Positions 52,237 to 61,523 of a DNA stretch of 64,000 nt are shown here, piece after piece (positions within the stretch are counted from its first letter, which is position 1; every line of letters starts with the position of its first letter). The notes under the pieces are model-generated. The model worked only from the letters and a program-made list of their open reading frames with translations, made no database searches and was not told the origin of the DNA. The DNA is from an uncultured Tenacibaculum sp. (GTDB taxonomy: Bacteria > Bacteroidota > Bacteroidia > Flavobacteriales > Flavobacteriaceae), in NCBI RefSeq assembly GCF_947498805.1, contig NZ_CANMLT010000003.1, positions 62,001 through 126,000 on the forward strand. The letters run 5' to 3'. Made by a program: the position numbers and the translations under genes.

Positions 52237-53001
52237 ATGATTACAGATACACACACGCACTTATATTCTGAACAATTCGACGAAGACAGAAATGAAATGA
52301 TGCAACGCGCTAAAGAAGCTGGTATTTCTCGCTTTTTTATTCCCGCTATTGATAGTTCGTATACCTATAGAATGTTAGACTTAGAAAAAAACTATCCTAA
52401 TGATGTTTTTTTAATGATGGGACTGCATCCTACTTCTGTAAAAGAAAACTACCTGGAAGAATTAGCTCATGTAAAAGAGTGGTTGGATAAGCGTAATTTT
52501 TATGCTATTGGTGAAATTGGCATTGATTTATATTGGGATAAAAGCTTTCTACCTCAACAACAAGAAGCTTTTAGAACACAAATTCAATGGGCTAAAGAAA
52601 AAAAACTACCTATTGTAATTCATTGTAGAGAAGCTTTTGATGAAATCTTTGAAGTACTGGAGACAGAAAAAAGCGACGATTTATTTGGAATTTTTCACTG
52701 TTTTACTGGAACACTCGAACAAGCACAACGAGCAATTTCTTATAATATGAAATTAGGAATTGGAGGAGTAGCAACTTTTAAAAATGGAAAAATCGATAAG
52801 TTCTTACATCAAATAGATATTAAGCATATTGTTCTAGAAACTGATGCTCCTTACTTAGCTCCCACTCCTTATCGAGGAAAACGCAATGAGAGTTCTTACA
52901 TTACCAATGTAATAGACAAATTAGTTGATATTTATGGTTTAACTTTTGAAGAAATTTCGGAAATTACTACTCGAAATTCTAAAGAAGTATTCAGTGTCTG
53001 A
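52237..53001 (+). CDS. tatD: TatD-family metal-dependent DNase/hydrolase
   Basis: The 254-residue TIM-barrel hydrolase has metal ligands DTHTHLY (H6, H8), the glutamate in AIGEIGID, HCREAFDE, IFHCFTG and the late ETDAPYLAP. The family trims DNA in repair or acts as a deaminase-like hydrolase. The MGMT gene overlaps its end by 8 bp, which suggests a joint repair operon. Confidence 0.93.
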   Translation: MITDTHTHLYSEQFDEDRNEMMQRAKEAGISRFFIPAIDSSYTYRMLDLEKNYPNDVFLMMGLHPTSVKENYLEELAHVKEWLDKRNFYAIGEIGIDLYWDKSFLPQQQEAFRTQIQWAKEKKLPIVIHCREAFDEIFEVLETEKSDDLFGIFHCFTGTLEQAQRAISYNMKLGIGGVATFKNGKIDKFLHQIDIKHIVLETDAPYLAPTPYRGKRNESSYITNVIDKLVDIYGLTFEEISEITTRNSKEVFSV

Positions 53002-53485
53002 TGTACAAACCACATATTATAAAACACCTATCGGAATTGCAGAAATTATTGGAAACAAAAATGGTATTCAGTCTATTTCTGTTCTAGATGATGATACTGA
53101 AATCTCAAACAAATCAAAGAGTATTCCTAACGAATTACAAGATTGTGTACAACAATTAGAAGAGTATTTTACAGGAAACAGAAAAGAATTTAATCTAAAG
53201 TTAAACCCAAAAGGAACAGACTTTCAACAAAACGTTTGGAACGAACTTTTAAATATTCCTTTTGGAAAAACCAGAAGTTATTTAGAACAAACTAAAAAAA
53301 TTGGAGATGTAAAAGCTATAAGAGCCGTAGCTTCTGCCAATGGAAAAAACCCTATATGGATTGTTATTCCATGTCATAGAGTAATTGGTTCGGACGGTTC
53401 TTTAACGGGATATGCTGGCGGTGTTTGGCGTAAAAAATGGTTATTAGAACACGAAAGTGGTACTAAACAGCAAACCTTATTTTAG
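52994..53485 (+). CDS. ogt: Methylated-DNA-protein-cysteine methyltransferase
   Basis: The 163-residue repair protein has the catalytic PCHRVIGSDG (cysteine near 130) and the arginine-finger region KAIRAVASANGKNP. It takes methyl groups from O6-methylguanine. GTG at 52994 is preferred, since family members begin just before TTYYKTPIG. An ATG at 52946 would add 16 residues and deepen the overlap with tatD from 8 to 56 bp. It converges on tadA with 10 bp between. Confidence 0.9.
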   Translation: MSDVQTTYYKTPIGIAEIIGNKNGIQSISVLDDDTEISNKSKSIPNELQDCVQQLEEYFTGNRKEFNLKLNPKGTDFQQNVWNELLNIPFGKTRSYLEQTKKIGDVKAIRAVASANGKNPIWIVIPCHRVIGSDGSLTGYAGGVWRKKWLLEHESGTKQQTLF

Positions 53486-53495
53486 TCTTAGGAAA

Positions 53496-53945
53496 CTAGT
53501 TCAAATTTCGTTTTTCAACAAAAAACTTTTTCAATAGAAAACTACATTCCTCTTCTAAAACTCCGGATACTACTTTTGTTTTTGGATGTAATTTAGTTTG
53601 TAAAACACTGTATCCTAATTTAGGTTCACTTGCTCCATAAACAATTTTACCTATCTGTGTCCAATAACTAGCTCCTGCACACATTTGACACGGCTCTAAT
53701 GTTACATAAAGCGTACAATCTTTTAAATACTTTCCTCCTAAATAATCTGCTGCTGCAGTAAAAGCTTGCATTTCTGCATGTGCAGTTACATCATTAAGCA
53801 CTTCTGTTAAATTATGTGCTCTTGCAATAATTTGGTCTTTATGAGTAATTACCGCACCTACAGGAACTTCTCCTTTATCAAATGCAATCTGAGCCTCTTG
53901 TAAAGCTCTTTTCATGAAATAGGTGTCATCAAACGGGTTTATCAT
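53496..53945 (-). CDS. tadA: Nucleoside/tRNA adenosine deaminase
   Basis: The 149-residue zinc deaminase has HAEMQAF (H56, E58) and PCQMCAGA (C86, C89), which hold zinc and the catalytic water. The length and the closing KKFF match TadA, which makes inosine at the tRNA-Arg wobble position. A guanine deaminase cannot be fully excluded. Its start overlaps the MOSC gene stop by 4 bp. Confidence 0.88.
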   Translation of the reverse strand: MINPFDDTYFMKRALQEAQIAFDKGEVPVGAVITHKDQIIARAHNLTEVLNDVTAHAEMQAFTAAADYLGGKYLKDCTLYVTLEPCQMCAGASYWTQIGKIVYGASEPKLGYSVLQTKLHPKTKVVSGVLEEECSFLLKKFFVEKRNLN

Positions 53946-54496
53946 GCCTTTTGCTTTCTTTTTTTGGTATAGATATCTGCAATTGTTGGTTGGGTTCTAT
54001 CTGATTGAATTAATTCAAACACATCATCTTTTTTAACAAAACCTGTTTGTAAAACCTTAAAATATACGCCACTCATTGTTGTATTCCAAAATTGCTTTAC
54101 AATTTTCATATCATTAAATCGAACTCCTAACTTCATGCAAGGCTGACGTGGTTTGGTTACTTCTAAAATTACTTCTCCCACTTTATATTGGTCTCCCACA
54201 TGAATTGCTGTTTCTTCTAAATCAGATAGTGTCAAATTCTCTCCAAACATCCCCATTTCCCAATTTAAATCAGGGTACTCTTTTTTAAAGTGATCATAGT
54301 GTTTTAAAGAATAGGCATATACGGCTTGGTCAACTCCTCCATGGTATTTTCTATCACAAATTACATCTTCTCTAACCTCTTCTTTATCTAAAAAAATAGG
54401 TTGATCAACCGAATACTTAAATATTCCTGTGGTAACCTTTTTACCTTTCCAATCTATCTCTTTTCTCTCTCCTAAATTTACAGATACTATCTTCAT
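53942..54496 (-). CDS. MOSC-domain protein (YiiM-like)
   Basis: The 184-residue MOSC protein has KYHGGVDQAVYAY, GMFGENLTLSDL and the conserved cysteine in TKPRQPCMKLG (about 130). The domain transfers sulfur or oxygen with molybdenum cofactors or reduces N-hydroxylated bases in the YiiM group. It overlaps tadA by 4 bp; both may deal with modified bases. Confidence 0.88.
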   Translation of the reverse strand: MKIVSVNLGERKEIDWKGKKVTTGIFKYSVDQPIFLDKEEVREDVICDRKYHGGVDQAVYAYSLKHYDHFKKEYPDLNWEMGMFGENLTLSDLEETAIHVGDQYKVGEVILEVTKPRQPCMKLGVRFNDMKIVKQFWNTTMSGVYFKVLQTGFVKKDDVFELIQSDRTQPTIADIYTKKRKQKA

Positions 54497-54539
54497 ATAA
54501 ATCGTTTTTCACAAAGTTAGACAAATAAAATAGCTATTT

Positions 54540-55325
54540 TTGATAAAATTTTCTGATTTGATTTCAATTACAACGCAAACCAATAAAAAAGTATATTTTG
54601 CCTCTGACCAACATTTAGGTGCACCTACACCTGAGGAAAGTTTTCCACGCGAACAAAAGTTTGTTCAATGGTTGAATGAAGTAAAAAAAGACGCTGAAGC
54701 TATTTTTTTACTCGGTGATTTATTTGATTTCTGGTTTGAATATAAAACTGTTGTCCCTAAGGGCTTTGTTCGTGTTTTAGGGAAATTAGCGGAAATTAAG
54801 GACAGTGGCGTTCCTATTTATTTTTTTGTTGGAAACCATGACTTATGGATGTCAGATTATTTTGAAAAAGAGTTAAACATTCCGGTATATCATAAACCTC
54901 AAGAGTTTTTGATTAATGGAAAAATTTGTTTGATTGGACATGGAGACGGATTAGGTCCTCACGACAAAGGTTATAAACGTATGAAAAAGGTTTTTACATT
55001 TAAACCTTTTCAATGGATGTTTCGATGGTTACACCCTGATTTAGGTGTTAAACTAGGACAATATATGTCGGTAAAAAACAAATTGATTTCTGGAGATGAA
55101 GATGCTAGGTTTTTGGGAGAAGAGAATGAATGGCTTGTGCAATATTGCAAACGCAAATTAGAAACCAAAAAGTATCATTATTTTATATTTGGTCATAGAC
55201 ATCTTCCACTAGAAATAAAACTAGAGGAAAATAGTTACTATATAAACACAGGAGATTGGGTAAAGTATTTTACTTATGGTGTTTTTGAAAATGACACTTT
55301 AAACTTAAAAGAATACTCTTTATAA
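54540..55325 (+). CDS. UDP-2,3-diacylglucosamine hydrolase-like phosphoesterase
   Basis: The product (up to 261 residues) is a metallophosphoesterase of LpxH type with ASDQHLG, LLGDLFDFWFEY, FVGNHDLWM, GHGDGLGPHDKGYK and IFGHRHLP. LpxH cleaves UDP-diacylglucosamine to lipid X in lipid A synthesis. The start is uncertain. The TTG at 54540 lies inside TATTTTTG (54535-54542), a perfect -7 box, so translation may begin at the TTG at 54558 or another rare codon; no ATG is near. A terminator follows. Confidence 0.85.
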   Translation: MIKFSDLISITTQTNKKVYFASDQHLGAPTPEESFPREQKFVQWLNEVKKDAEAIFLLGDLFDFWFEYKTVVPKGFVRVLGKLAEIKDSGVPIYFFVGNHDLWMSDYFEKELNIPVYHKPQEFLINGKICLIGHGDGLGPHDKGYKRMKKVFTFKPFQWMFRWLHPDLGVKLGQYMSVKNKLISGDEDARFLGEENEWLVQYCKRKLETKKYHYFIFGHRHLPLEIKLEENSYYINTGDWVKYFTYGVFENDTLNLKEYSL

Positions 55326-55327
55326 AC

Positions 55328-55359
55328 AAAAAAGCATCTATTAAATAGATGCTTTTTTT
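55328..55359. terminator. Terminator after the LpxH-like gene (bidirectional)
   Basis: AAAGCATCTA and TAGATGCTTT arms flank a short AT loop, with A- and T-runs on the two sides. It also serves susD. Confidence 0.85.
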
Positions 55360-55374
55360 GGTATTATATCTTGA

Positions 55375-56691
55375 TTAAATTCCTAATTCACTAAATGGAG
55401 TTGGGAAGGCATCAAGTATATTATCTCCTGCTCTATCTAAAGGAACATAGGTTGTGTTCAATCTATTCAAACGTCTTAGATCTACCCATCTATGTCCTTC
55501 CCCTAGTAGAGAATATCTTCTTTGTATTAATACTTCTTCTGTCAAATCATTGTCAGTTGTTCCTCCTGAATAATTTGCTAAACCAGCAGCATTTCGCACT
55601 ACATTAATTGCAGTAACCACCTCCGTATTATTTGTTCCAATATTGGCTTCAGCATACATTAAAATAAGCTCTTCATTTCTTATCAAATAAACCGGATCAG
55701 TATTACTCTTGTAAACTGCAATTTGGTGAGTTCCTGACAATCCATCAAACGAAGCAGGAGCACTTAATAAAAATGATTTATTTGTTACACGGGTGTCACC
55801 AGCTTCTGCATCCGCTATCCAACTATTATGAATAACAAATTCTTGTCCAGATTGCCCTAAAACGTAAAATAAACTATTTAATATATCATTACCAGTAGCA
55901 CCAAATACATGTGCTACTCCTTTATTTAAACTTCCATTTAAATCAAAGAATGATTGATTCAATAAAGTCAACGCTTTAGCCTTATCATCTTGATACAAAG
56001 CAACTCTTGCAGCTAATGCTCTATTAAATTCTAAAAAGGTCGAAGGTGTATTAAAACCTGTATAACCTGCACTCAAAGAAAAATCAAAACTAGCTGGGGA
56101 ACTTCCTAAGTTTCCTGCTGCATCGTCTAATATTCCTGCTATGGCAGTTAATGCTTCTGGATACCCTACAATTGGACCTAAGTTATCAGGATCAGAAACA
56201 TCTATTCTAATACCATTGGTGTATTGTCTATTAGCTAACATTAATAAAGCATATGCTTTAATCGTTTTTGCATAACCATAATAAGATGCTTTTACAGAAT
56301 CATTAAATCCTGCTTGAGAGTTCTCAACAGCCGTTATTAAAACATTTGCTGATTTTACCACTCTATACCAAGCGGCATAAGCTCTTGTTGTCAAAAATCC
56401 ATTATTATCTAATGGCCCTTTTAAAACCTCTCCAGTATATCTAGGATCAACTCCTGAAAGATCGTAGTATTCTCTAGCTAAATAACTAACCGTTTCATAA
56501 TGAAAATCTAAATCATTTCTCATTATCGCTTCCAAACCAACCGCCAATGATTGAACATCCGCCTGAGAAGCATTATTCGCAAAACTCTCAAGTGTTGGTG
56601 CATTTGAATTAGGAATCTCCTCAAGTTCACAACTAAAAAAAGACACCGTCACTAAGACTAATAATATTTTATATATTTTGTTATTAAACAT
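55375..56691 (-). CDS. SusD/RagB-family outer membrane lipoprotein
   Basis: The 438-residue lipoprotein has a signal with FFSC (Cys20) and helical TPR-like packing of the SusD type. AYAAWYRVVKSANVL and AKTIKAYALLMLANRQY are N-terminal landmarks, and VYLIRNEELILMYAEANI with EEVLIQRRYSLLGEGHRWVDLRRL are C-terminal ones. It binds the ligand at the cell surface as a lid for the SusC channel. It begins 15 bp after the susC gene. No glycosidase lies next to it, so the ligand may not be a polysaccharide. Confidence 0.95.
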   Translation of the reverse strand: MFNNKIYKILLVLVTVSFFSCELEEIPNSNAPTLESFANNASQADVQSLAVGLEAIMRNDLDFHYETVSYLAREYYDLSGVDPRYTGEVLKGPLDNNGFLTTRAYAAWYRVVKSANVLITAVENSQAGFNDSVKASYYGYAKTIKAYALLMLANRQYTNGIRIDVSDPDNLGPIVGYPEALTAIAGILDDAAGNLGSSPASFDFSLSAGYTGFNTPSTFLEFNRALAARVALYQDDKAKALTLLNQSFFDLNGSLNKGVAHVFGATGNDILNSLFYVLGQSGQEFVIHNSWIADAEAGDTRVTNKSFLLSAPASFDGLSGTHQIAVYKSNTDPVYLIRNEELILMYAEANIGTNNTEVVTAINVVRNAAGLANYSGGTTDNDLTEEVLIQRRYSLLGEGHRWVDLRRLNRLNTTYVPLDRAGDNILDAFPTPFSELGI

Positions 56692-56706
56692 AATTCTCTT
56701 TTTTAA

Positions 56707-59646
56707 TTAAAAATTAACATTAAGGTGAAAGTTGATAAACTTTGACGCAGGATATGGAGTTACCTCTACGTTGTTCGCTAATACATTGTTTCCAAAGTTA
56801 GATACCTCTGGATCATAACTATTATAGTCGAAAATATTAATTAAGTTTCTTCCTGAAATTCCAACTTTAACTCTTTCTAAGCCTTTAAAGACTCCTTCAT
56901 CAAAAGTATAATACAATCCTATTTCTCTTAATCTTAAATAACCAGCATCTTCAATTACAGGATCTGGATTAGAGAATGCTTGACTTGCTCTATATGGACC
57001 ATTTGCCAATTGTCCTGATGGATCTAAACCAGTATCATCATAATCCCATGTAGTTCCAGCTAAATCGTATAATAACGTCGTTAAGTTAATTCCATCTCCT
57101 CCTTTTTTCCAGTGCCATAAGAATGATAAATCAAAATTCTTATATCGAATACTATTTTGCCATGACATTTGAAAATCTGGTTCTGCATTTCCGTATACTG
57201 CAAACCCATCACCATCTGGATCAATAGCAGCAACTTGTGCTGGTGTTAATGTATTTGGATACGTCCCTACAATTTGTGTTGCACTTTCTCCTTCTTTAAT
57301 TAAGAAAGTTCCTAAAGAAGCAGCAAAACCACCTGTTGTAAAACTAGGAACATCTAGTCTTGTTACTTCAGATTTATTTTTCCACCATTTTATGTTCGTA
57401 TTCCATGAAAAATTTTCCTTTTCAATTACTCCAGCTGTTAACCCTAATTCAATCCCTCTATTTTCTAACTCTCCTGCATTTTTAATCTCTCTAGTAAAAC
57501 CAGAAGATGTAGGAACCTGAGCTTGAATTAATAAGTCGTCAATTTTCTTTTGATAGAATGTAGTTTCTAATGTAATCCTTCCATCAAATAAACCTAAATC
57601 AAATCCGTACTCTAATTCTTTTTGTCTCTCTGGTCCAATATTCGGACTTCCTCTAAAAGTATCTGGAGCCAATCCTGAACTCCCTCCAATAAATTGAGCA
57701 TCTGTTAAAGTAAACCTATCATTGAAATTAGGGAATCTACCCGCTTCACCATACGCTATTCTTGGCTTAAATGTTGAAATTGCTTCAATATTCCAAAAAT
57801 CAAATTTGTGTACATTGATTGCTAAATTAGCTTTAGGATAGTAGTACATTTTGTTAGCCTGACCATTGTTTGTAGACTTATCTCCTCTAAAACCGATGGT
57901 ACCAATAATTTTATCATCAAAATTAATCTCTTCTTGTACAAAGAATCCTTTATCTTTTTGTAATCTTTCTACCTGCGAAATATTCTTATTACTAGCCAAT
58001 GTTAAATTGGTTAAAGAACCATCAAACCCTGTTCCAATAGAAACAACTGTATTCCTATCAAAATCTTGTAAGAAACTACCAAACTGAGTAGTAAACTTCA
58101 ATCCATTCTCTAATTTTAACTTATGTACTAAAAAAGCAGATAAATTGAAATTTGTATTTACCGTTGTTCCAGATACCGCTGCTCCTCTTAATGTAGAAGG
58201 GTCTCTAAAATATGATAAAGCTCTTGGGAAAATACTCGAAGTTCTTAACGTATACTGATCAAAACCTGCTTGTAAAACCAGTTTTAACTGATTACTTTCT
58301 TCGTTTAAGATTTGAATGTTTGTGGTAGCACTTCCAATAAATCTATTTACTTTTTCTCTGTTTGTTGTAAGAGCAATAGTTTCTAAAACGTTAGATCCTG
58401 CTCCTCCCGCAGGATAAGCTCCATCTACTGGTGATAAGTTCTCCCATGGATAGGTAAACGCTAAGGCATACCCTACTGTTCTGTTTGCATTACCATTGTT
58501 AAAGAAACCTCTATCTCCTACTGAGTTTATATAGTTTGAAGTAACATATAAATCTAACCAATCGGTAAATTTTTGTCCTACATTTAAACGGATCGATGAT
58601 TTTTTATACCCTGTATTCTCTACCAATCCTGGCTCATCTTTGTGAGTAACTCCCAAGAAGTAATCTGTTTTTTCAGAACCTCCAGAGGTAGTAAATCTTG
58701 TTGTAGTTGAAATTCTAGTATGGTCAAAAAGTTCTGCTTCATAATCTCTTAACGTAGGATTTTGCGGACCTCCTAATGCAGTTATTTCAGATTGATCCCA
58801 ATCTCTTAAACCTAATAATCTAGTAGGACTTCTCAATCCTAAAGTTTGAGAGAAAGTAACTCTTGGTTTACCAGTTTTCCCTCTTTTTGTAGTGATAATT
58901 ACCACCCCTCCAGCAGCTCGAGATCCATAAATTGCTGCAGCAGACGCTCCTTTAAGAATTTCTACATTCTCAATATCTTCTGGATCAATATCTGCAATCC
59001 TGTTAGATGCATCATCTTGATTTGTTGCGGCATTTCCTCCTCCAGCGGCTTCACTTACGACATCATTTCCTAAAGAAATTGATTGATTATCAACATAAAC
59101 TCCATCAACAATAAATAACGGTTGTTGATTTCCAAAAATCGAGGTTACCCCTCTTAATCTCATCGAGATACCTCCCCCTGGGGCTCCAGAATTTGCTTTA
59201 ATTTCTGCTCCAGCAAACTTTCCAGATAAGGCACTATCAAAACCTGATTGTGAAGTAACTTCTGTTAATTCTGCTGCACTAATGGTAGATACGGTATTTG
59301 CCAAATTTGATCTTTTTGTAGAAGTCGCTAATCCTGAAATTACAACCTCATCTAAAATCCCATCTTCTTTCAACACAACATTAACAGATGCAACAGAGTA
59401 CACAGTTTTTTCTTGTGTTGCAAAACCAATTGAAGAGAACACCAGTGTGGCTGGCATTTTTCCAACAGTTATTTCAAACTCTCCTTGTTCGTTAGTGCTC
59501 ACACCATTGGCGGTGTCTTTTTCTATCACATTAACAAAAGGTACTGGCTCTCCCAGTTCATCTACAACCTTACCCTTGAGTTGTTGGGCTTGTGATATAG
59601 ACACAAAGAATAACCCCAACACTAGTAGCATTGCTTTTAAATTCAT
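56707..59646 (-). CDS. SusC/RagA-family TonB-linked outer membrane protein
   Basis: The 979-residue product has a signal peptide (1-20, ending SQA), then a carboxypeptidase regulatory-like domain (about 22-100). The plug follows (about 105-255), with SIFGNQQPLFIVDGVYVDN and ASAAAIYGSRAAGGVVIITTKRGK typical of the SusC group, then a 22-strand type barrel ending in FHLNVNF. It imports the ligand presented by SusD with energy from TonB. The promoter at 59710-59740 and the terminator before it make susCD a separate unit from the lipoprotein genes upstream. Confidence 0.95.
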   Translation of the reverse strand: MNLKAMLLVLGLFFVSISQAQQLKGKVVDELGEPVPFVNVIEKDTANGVSTNEQGEFEITVGKMPATLVFSSIGFATQEKTVYSVASVNVVLKEDGILDEVVISGLATSTKRSNLANTVSTISAAELTEVTSQSGFDSALSGKFAGAEIKANSGAPGGGISMRLRGVTSIFGNQQPLFIVDGVYVDNQSISLGNDVVSEAAGGGNAATNQDDASNRIADIDPEDIENVEILKGASAAAIYGSRAAGGVVIITTKRGKTGKPRVTFSQTLGLRSPTRLLGLRDWDQSEITALGGPQNPTLRDYEAELFDHTRISTTTRFTTSGGSEKTDYFLGVTHKDEPGLVENTGYKKSSIRLNVGQKFTDWLDLYVTSNYINSVGDRGFFNNGNANRTVGYALAFTYPWENLSPVDGAYPAGGAGSNVLETIALTTNREKVNRFIGSATTNIQILNEESNQLKLVLQAGFDQYTLRTSSIFPRALSYFRDPSTLRGAAVSGTTVNTNFNLSAFLVHKLKLENGLKFTTQFGSFLQDFDRNTVVSIGTGFDGSLTNLTLASNKNISQVERLQKDKGFFVQEEINFDDKIIGTIGFRGDKSTNNGQANKMYYYPKANLAINVHKFDFWNIEAISTFKPRIAYGEAGRFPNFNDRFTLTDAQFIGGSSGLAPDTFRGSPNIGPERQKELEYGFDLGLFDGRITLETTFYQKKIDDLLIQAQVPTSSGFTREIKNAGELENRGIELGLTAGVIEKENFSWNTNIKWWKNKSEVTRLDVPSFTTGGFAASLGTFLIKEGESATQIVGTYPNTLTPAQVAAIDPDGDGFAVYGNAEPDFQMSWQNSIRYKNFDLSFLWHWKKGGDGINLTTLLYDLAGTTWDYDDTGLDPSGQLANGPYRASQAFSNPDPVIEDAGYLRLREIGLYYTFDEGVFKGLERVKVGISGRNLINIFDYNSYDPEVSNFGNNVLANNVEVTPYPASKFINFHLNVNF

Positions 59647-59709
59647 AATTAATATTTTAAGTTAGTAATAACAATAATAATGATTATTCTCTTAAAATTT
59701 TTAAGTTAT

Positions 59710-59740
59710 CTAATTTATTTACAGTTAATAACGCACCAAA
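59710..59740 (-). promoter_or_regulatory. Promoter of the susCD-type operon
   Basis: On the minus strand TTTG (59737-59740), exactly 19 bp, then TAAATTAG (59710-59717), one base off TAnnTTTG. The leader is about 60 bp. Confidence 0.55.
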
Positions 59741-59756
59741 TTCATTTCTTTAACAT

Positions 59757-59798
59757 AAAAAAAGGTCAAAGAAACTTTCATCTCTTTGACCTTTTTTT
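59757..59798 (-). terminator. Terminator of the receptor-lipoprotein operon
   Basis: AAAGGTCAAAGA and TCTTTGACCTTT arms with flanking A- and T-runs stand 20 bp after the lipoprotein stop and before the susC promoter. Confidence 0.9.
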
Positions 59799-59817
59799 AA
59801 AAGTTTTACTATGCTAT

Positions 59818-60621
59818 TTACTCAAATAAGACTTGAGTTAAAGACATCATAGCATCTCCAGAAGTTGCATCTGTAGTTTTCGCTATTGTTACAAAATCTG
59901 CAATAGTAGTATACCCTAAAAATCCTCCTGGTGTAGCATCACGCAACGTTCCGGTGAACTTTTCAACAGTACTATCGTTTACAACAGTTAGAAAACACTT
60001 TATTGCATTACTTTCAACTGTCCATGGTAATACTGCAAATGCATAATTTCCATCTGTGATAGCTTCCGGAAGTCTTACCACTTCAATATTTGTTGTTCCA
60101 TCTGACAAATCAATTGCAGTAACACCAGTTGGAGTTCTAGCAATAGTAGCACAATCTAAATCACTACTTCCTTCCCATGTTAAAATGAACAAGAATTTAT
60201 CTGTTCCTTTCACAACATTTAATTCTTTTGATGTTGTAGATACTTCTGGTTTAACATTGTCCGTATCTGCATCGATTATTTTAAAATCAGTTATTTCAAC
60301 ACTTTGAAAAATTGTTGTAGGGCTTGAAAAATCAAGTGGAACTTCTAATTGCGTTGCTCCCTCATTCACATCAGCTTCAAACGCTGTTCCATTTACAGTG
60401 TAATACACTCTTGAAAAGTTAGTTACAGCTTGTGAAAATTGTATAACAGCATTATAACTAGTTACTGTAGCATCAATCCTTTCAAAAGTTTTTTCTGTTT
60501 GTGCTGTAATTGTCTTTTTAGTTACAGCAACAATTGGATCATCATCATTTACAGCACAAGAACTGAAAAAGATAACTGAGCTTAATATGAACAAAAAGCT
60601 TATTTTATGTATATATTTCAT
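59818..60621 (-). CDS. Surface lipoprotein, paralogous C-terminal domain with its neighbour
   Basis: The 267-residue product has a lipoprotein signal (FFSSC, Cys22), then a beta-rich part. A C-terminal domain (about 140-267) opens with LTWEGSSDLD and continues with LPEAITDGNYAFAVLPW. The same pattern (EWPGTEDLD, ITEAMADGDFYLGLD) ends the neighbouring lipoprotein, so the two share a domain. I cannot name the family with certainty. It starts 4 bp after that neighbour and closes an operon headed by a TonB receptor, so it is probably a surface partner of the receptor. Confidence 0.75.
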   Translation of the reverse strand: MKYIHKISFLFILSSVIFFSSCAVNDDDPIVAVTKKTITAQTEKTFERIDATVTSYNAVIQFSQAVTNFSRVYYTVNGTAFEADVNEGATQLEVPLDFSSPTTIFQSVEITDFKIIDADTDNVKPEVSTTSKELNVVKGTDKFLFILTWEGSSDLDCATIARTPTGVTAIDLSDGTTNIEVVRLPEAITDGNYAFAVLPWTVESNAIKCFLTVVNDSTVEKFTGTLRDATPGGFLGYTTIADFVTIAKTTDATSGDAMMSLTQVLFE

Positions 60622-60625
60622 CTTA

Positions 60626-61507
60626 TTATCTTATTTTGATTATTGAATAGGTTACCTTATCACCTTCTGTTTTTTTACTAATTTTAAACCATGCATCTGG
60701 TGCACCATTTGCAGCAGCTACTTCTGTAGTTACTAAATCAATCATTAGGTCTTGTGATGAGCTATCTGGCAATACAATTTTTAATGTACATGGCACATTG
60801 TATGGTGTCGCTAAATTAAAATTGTCTAAACCTAAATAGAAATCTCCATCCGCCATAGCTTCCGTGATATCAACAGATTCTGGTTGAGAAAACCAGCTGT
60901 TTGCTATTACCGTAGAGGTTATGATCGGTTCACTTCTTAAATACAAATCTAAATCTTCAGTACCTGGCCATTCTAACACTAATGAAACGGTACCTTTTTG
61001 AGTTTCAATAACGGTAGGTAATGTATCATACACATTTACTACTCTACTTGTACTATCTGCAGCTCCATCAGTGGTAACAAAATGAGATACTAAAGTTTCT
61101 GTAGTATAAGCGTTTTCTAAACGCACTGTATAGGTTTCTAAAGCATCATCTTTACCATCGTCTACGAATGAAAAGGCAACATCTGCAGAAGTTTGCCCTG
61201 CACTAATAACTACTTTTTCTTGATAAGTAACTTCTGAAACCGTATTAGTCATTAAACTTGAATCACTAGATTCTACTTCTAGTTCAACAGTAATATCCTT
61301 TGGTAATGCTTTCGAAAGCGATATTTTAAAGCTTACATTACCTCCAGCCTCAAGAACATCTTGATTATTGTTAGTATCTGTAAATCCAATGAACACTTGC
61401 GTTGTTGGTGTTACTGTTCCTTCAACCAACTCTGTGGTATTACTGGTACATCCTACAAATGCTATAGATAGTACCAATGCATATATTGATAATTTAAAAA
61501 TTTTCAT
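60626..61507 (-). CDS. Surface lipoprotein with Calx-beta-like and paralogous C-terminal domains
   Basis: The 293-residue product has a lipoprotein signal (AFVGC, Cys20). A Calx-beta-like domain follows (about 40-150, VSFKISLSKALPKDITVELEV then KDDALETYTVRLENA), then a C-terminal domain (about 172-293) beginning LVLEWPGTEDLDLYL. This last domain resembles that of the next gene. It sits 16 bp after the TonB receptor gene and 4 bp before the next lipoprotein gene, a tight operon. The function is inferred only from this link. Confidence 0.75.
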   Translation of the reverse strand: MKIFKLSIYALVLSIAFVGCTSNTTELVEGTVTPTTQVFIGFTDTNNNQDVLEAGGNVSFKISLSKALPKDITVELEVESSDSSLMTNTVSEVTYQEKVVISAGQTSADVAFSFVDDGKDDALETYTVRLENAYTTETLVSHFVTTDGAADSTSRVVNVYDTLPTVIETQKGTVSLVLEWPGTEDLDLYLRSEPIITSTVIANSWFSQPESVDITEAMADGDFYLGLDNFNLATPYNVPCTLKIVLPDSSSQDLMIDLVTTEVAAANGAPDAWFKISKKTEGDKVTYSIIKIR

Positions 61508-61523
61508 AATAGTAAGGGTTAGC

